Of a stretch of DNA of 64,000 nucleotides, positions 60,301 through 64,000 are shown piece by piece. This stretch comes from Loxodes magnus. Lineage: Eukaryota > Ciliophora > Karyorelictea > Loxodida > Loxodidae. The position numbers and the translations under genes are program-made. The notes beneath the pieces were generated by a model. The model was not told the origin of the DNA and searched no databases. It worked only from the letters and a program-made list of their open reading frames with translations. The stretch is taken from NCBI GenBank assembly GCA_946699065.1, contig CAMPDV010000060.1:558001-622000 (forward strand). Direction: 5' to 3'. How positions within the stretch are numbered: position 1 is the stretch's first letter; each line of letters opens with the position of its first letter.

Positions 60301-62575
60301 AGTGTTAAGGATACTCATAATAATTGAAAACTTCAATTTAGAATTCAAAATAATTTGATAGTTGTTTTGAAGAAAAAGGAAGTTTTCAAAAATGGCATAA
60401 CTATATTTATGAAGAAGTCTTGCAGTAATCAGTTGACATTGTTGAGTTGGAAGAAAGAAGTAAATAAATAATGTTTTTAGATTAAGAGAAACTATATTTA
60501 AGTCACTTAGATGAACAAAACAAGAATAACTACCAATAGCAATTCTTTCTCAGCGAATAGGCTCGCAGGAAGTATGCACTTAAACCCAGAAGTGAGATGC
60601 TAGTGGGACCAATTTATTACTAGCCAACGACTTTGGATATGCATAATTCAACTCTTTATATCAAAAACAATTTGACTATTCTATAAGCAGTAAATCTTAA
60701 AGGTAGAAGTGGATCAAGTCGTATAAGTATTTTCAATTCTAATGAGCTTAATACCTTTAGACAAAAGCAAGAACTTAGTGTATTGAAATTTGAAATAAGC
60801 TAGTAAAATATTACTAGGGGGTCTAAAAATTTCTCCCAATCCTTTATTATATAAAATACTGGAAATCTTCCTTTGGTTATAAGAAAACTGTCAATTGGTG
60901 GGTATGATTGTGAATCTTCTAGTTTTAAACTTTCAAGATGTGATATAGCTACAACAGTTGATTCATTTATGAATATTAAAATAAAGCTGTAATATATGCC
61001 TAACATAAACGAGCTGGAAGTATTTTAAGAGTTATGAATAATCACTGATATAGGAGTCTTTTTCATTCCTATTGAAGCTAGAATTACTGAATAGGCTAAT
61101 TAATTAGTTTTTCAAGTATAAGATAAAAGCACGTAAGTTATTTATGCAGTTGGAACTATTTGTCTTATAAATATCTTCTTCACAGTATGTCTATAGTTGT
61201 AATATTCTGCTTGTTGGTCTTCATTCATATTTTAGTTCGATATCAAAGTGATGCCAAAGTAAATTTTTTAATTCAGAAAATGGAGAAATAGTAAGCCATC
61301 AGACTATCATATGCAAAATAAGTGACTAAATAGCAAAAGTTATAAGCTAATAAAGTAGAACTAAGATTTATAAAGATATATAGTTAGTAGTTAATGGAAG
61401 AGTCATCAAATTACTTATACCTTACTGATTAACCAATACTCTCTTAACCTTTCGAAACTGAAATACCTCCTTTAACTCCAGAATCTAATTCTTCAGCTCA
61501 CATAATCCTTATAAAAGAAGAAACTTAATAACTTGCTGATAATTAATAAGATTAGAAGGCTTAAAATGTAGAGTATAACAAAAAGAGCAAAAGAAAAAGA
61601 AATAAAAAATATTAGAACAGAAGAGAAGGTCGTCATAGTCATAAAGAGGATTAGCAAAACTAACTAATCTCATTAGAAAATACTATATAATAAGAACATA
61701 TTTCTAACCTATAGAACTTACCTTTTATCTAAAATCCATAAAAAGAGTAAGTGGTTGATTCCTAATCGATATAAAGTTCAAGTAAAGAAATCCTATTTCC
61801 ATCAGAAAATTTAACTTAGTTAAGTTCTAAAAGTGTAATTGGAGAAGAATAGGAGTTATTTAGCCCTAAATATGCTTTTATTAATCATAAGCAATAACAA
61901 GTAGAAAACGTCAATTAGAATAGCTAAAATGAATTAGATAAGACTATTCAAAACTCTAGAAAAGTAGAAATGTACTAAAAAGAAGAAGTTGAGGAAGAAG
62001 AAACTTAAAATGATGGGCTTATTAATTAAAAGATTAATAAAAGCTCTAAGCCTAATTCAGTGAGTAATTCAATTGAAGAAAGTGAAGAGAAATATACTTT
62101 CAATTAGAATTTATTTGATTAATAGCATGAGCTCACTCCAACCTCAGCTTATTTAGAAAAAAACAGTTCTTAAGAATAAAATTTGTACGATTTCTATAAA
62201 AATAGCAAGAACCACAACGCTTTTTATACTGAGTATTAATCTAGTCCAAAGGAGTCACTTTTTTCATTTAATAAAACCTATCAATTTTAAGAAGATGAAT
62301 AAGATAATTTCATAGATAGTTGGAAATAGAGTTCTTACAATTAAATGCTTTTTAAAAATCCATATTATGAACCTAATGCCTTAAATGAACTTTTATAAGA
62401 TAATATTGTGCAAGAGGAAGAAAAGACTATGGGTTGGAGAAATGATAATTTTAAAAAGAATGAAGAATTTGAAGATTATGAAGATGAAGAAGTACCAGAA
62501 TGGGATTGTGTGGAGGTTAAATAATCTGACGCTAATTTGTATGCCTATAATCAAGGATGCTTTGTTTACAAATGA
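57345..62575 (+). CDS. TMEM131-like large type I membrane protein
   Basis: Exons 57345-61212 and 61236-62575 around a 23-nt intron (61213-61235); 1735 residues. A signal peptide (MLLSIYLLPLLAFQATLAFL) is followed by a very long lumenal part made of immunoglobulin/ASH-like beta domains, seen as repeated starts such as PEYLNFGVLYDRKQVQTIDL, IDFGLQQAGKRYKKFLLIQN and SFIIQNTGNLPLVIRKLSIG. GPIYYQP and the domain series match TMEM131, which helps collagen-type cargo leave the ER. One membrane helix lies near residue 1280 (VIYAVGTICLINIFFTVCLQ), and an acidic, Gln-rich cytosolic tail of about 430 residues has a WDCVEVKQSD end. The intron sits just after the membrane helix, forced by a frame change; its 5' site is GTTGGT, not GTAAG. 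It ends FVYK, TGA, then AAC TGA. Confidence 0.75.
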
Positions 62576-64000
62576 AACTGAAAAGATATTCGTTAAAAAA
62601 TTTAATAAGAATTAAAATTCGTTAAAATTAAATTAAAATAACTATCAAAATATCTTTCCTGTAACTGTAAAAGCTGATTACTCATATTATAATATTTATT
62701 CCAGTCACTATTTAGTTTAATTTCACTAGAATTTTTAATTAAAATACCTTATTGACCTTCTCATAATTATATGCAAATAATGTTATCATTCTATTTTTAA
62801 TATATCAGCTTCATTCAAATAATTTTATCTATCTTATTAATTTTATAAATCCTTCATTTAAAAAAGTAAATTTAATAGCAAGTTTGAGAGTAATAATTTA
62901 AAACATTATTTAATATGGTATAGCACTGTAGCTTATTAATAGTTTCAGTATAGTTTACTTTACTAAAATATATTAGCCAAATTAAACTGATATTAAAAAT
63001 GTTAAGTCTTAAAAGGTCTAATAAATATAATTATCTATCTATATTTTATATTTTAATCAGTTAATGAGCATTTAGAAATATCTTAATATGCCTACTATTT
63101 TCTTAATTATTAGTCTTAGTTATTTTTAATTATTTTATTATAAAATTTGCTAAAAGAAGGATAAATTATTTAGTAAGGTACCTTTAGTTGTGCAGTAATT
63201 ATTGTTTTCTCATTATAACTATTGCTATTTAAACCCTGCTACAGCCTTTAAATAAGCATAACCATTTTATATCTTTTAAGCTGAAATTAAAATTTCTAAT
63301 AATAGCATTAAGATATAAGAGGAAGACTGATAATTTAAGTTTCTCTAAGCTCTTTTATTTATCTTCAAATTATTAGTTTACGTCAATTAGAATCTTGAAA
63401 TTGCCTACTAAATAAACTTATTAATGAGTCTAAGAATTTAAAAGGCAATAAGAGAAAGATTATTATATAGCAAAATTCAAATATAGTTGATATGGAGCAA
63501 CATTTATGGATAATAAATTAATTAAGCTTATCAGTTCTTATTTATAGGTAGAATGGTATCTAATATATAAAATATTATATTATTTATATCCAACTTTAAT
63601 ATATTTGAAGTAAGCACTTCTATAATTAGTTTAATCTATTTAAAAGGAGTTATAAGTTTTAATTCATATGTGAGTTTATAAATATGAAGGTATGCTAGTT
63701 GAAGTTATAAAAATAAAGTAAAAAGTTATGTTACTAAGATGGAGAGAAAACCTATCCTAAAATAGAGTTGAATCTCTAAATTTGAACTTATAAAGATCAA
63801 ATTATTAAAATAAAATAAGAAACCCAATATTAAATAAATAATATATAGGATATTATATCAATAGGGAAATGTTTAACTATTAATTAAGGAATGTTAGCAG
63901 TATTTGTTAGAAATTAAATATAAAATATAAACCAAAAAATGTTCCCAGAGTACTTTAATTTATAAACCTACTCTTAATTTTAATTTAAAAAGATTTACTT
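62576..64000. other. AT-rich DNA to the window edge
   Basis: About 1.4 kb of very AT-rich sequence with no recognised domain, repeat or RNA. Some short stretches (63240-63480) have slightly higher GC but no convincing frame. Confidence 0.5.

Overview
The window looks like nuclear DNA from a ciliate of the karyorelict type (Loxodes-like). The argument is internal. Every recognisable protein uses TAA and TAG as glutamine, and it uses TGA both as tryptophan inside conserved domains (kinase motif DIWSCG, aspartyl-protease motif EYWILGD) and as the terminal codon. No gene I could close ends in TAA or TAG. Introns are tiny (16-23 nt, GT-AG). The DNA is very AT-rich, and genes lie 0.01-1.5 kb apart on one long piece rather than on gene-sized chromosomes. 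Because no codon is an unconditional stop, every frame is formally open. Gene calls therefore rest on conserved domains, composition, signal peptides and intron logic, and weak calls are marked as such.

Layout. 1-6.4 kb: the 3' part of a large PAS-domain membrane protein, then an unrecognised protein. 7.2-8.4 kb: an FHA-domain protein. 8.4-11.6 kb: unresolved AT-rich DNA. 11.6-13.0 kb: a GC-rich island with copy 1 of a structured RNA gene and an inverted-repeat element. 13.0-17.8 kb (minus strand): a cyclic-nucleotide-binding protein, a small protein and a cytochrome b5 reductase-like protein. 18-24.2 kb (plus): a B-box/Kelch protein, an Atg13-like protein and a coiled-coil zinc protein. 25.1-30 kb: ribosomal protein eL36 head-to-head with a membrane aspartyl protease, then a CDPK. 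31-37 kb (minus): a LamG-glycosyltransferase fusion and an ankyrin kinase. 36.9-41 kb (plus): a secreted protein and a cyclic-nucleotide-gated K+ channel. 41.3-42.8 kb (minus): an RBM5/10-like splicing factor. 43.6-47 kb: a basic protein and a Kelch protein. 47.3-47.7 kb: copy 2 of the structured RNA gene, inverted. 48.3-50.8 kb (minus): two secreted proteins, one very acidic. 51-55.5 kb (plus): a pseudokinase, an unrecognised protein, a two-repeat Myb factor and ribosomal protein eL34. 55.5-56.7 kb (minus): a cAMP-receptor-like GPCR. 57.3-62.6 kb (plus): a TMEM131-like protein.

Most genes stand alone and do not form a pathway, but signalling genes are common: cyclic-nucleotide sensors, a Ca2+-dependent kinase, an ion channel, a GPCR, FHA and PAS proteins. 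The parts most worth a second look are the dual-meaning TGA (including one sitting between a protease domain and its membrane anchor), the duplicated 278-nt RNA gene with a shared upstream motif, and the covarying RNA-like repeat inside the inverted-repeat element.
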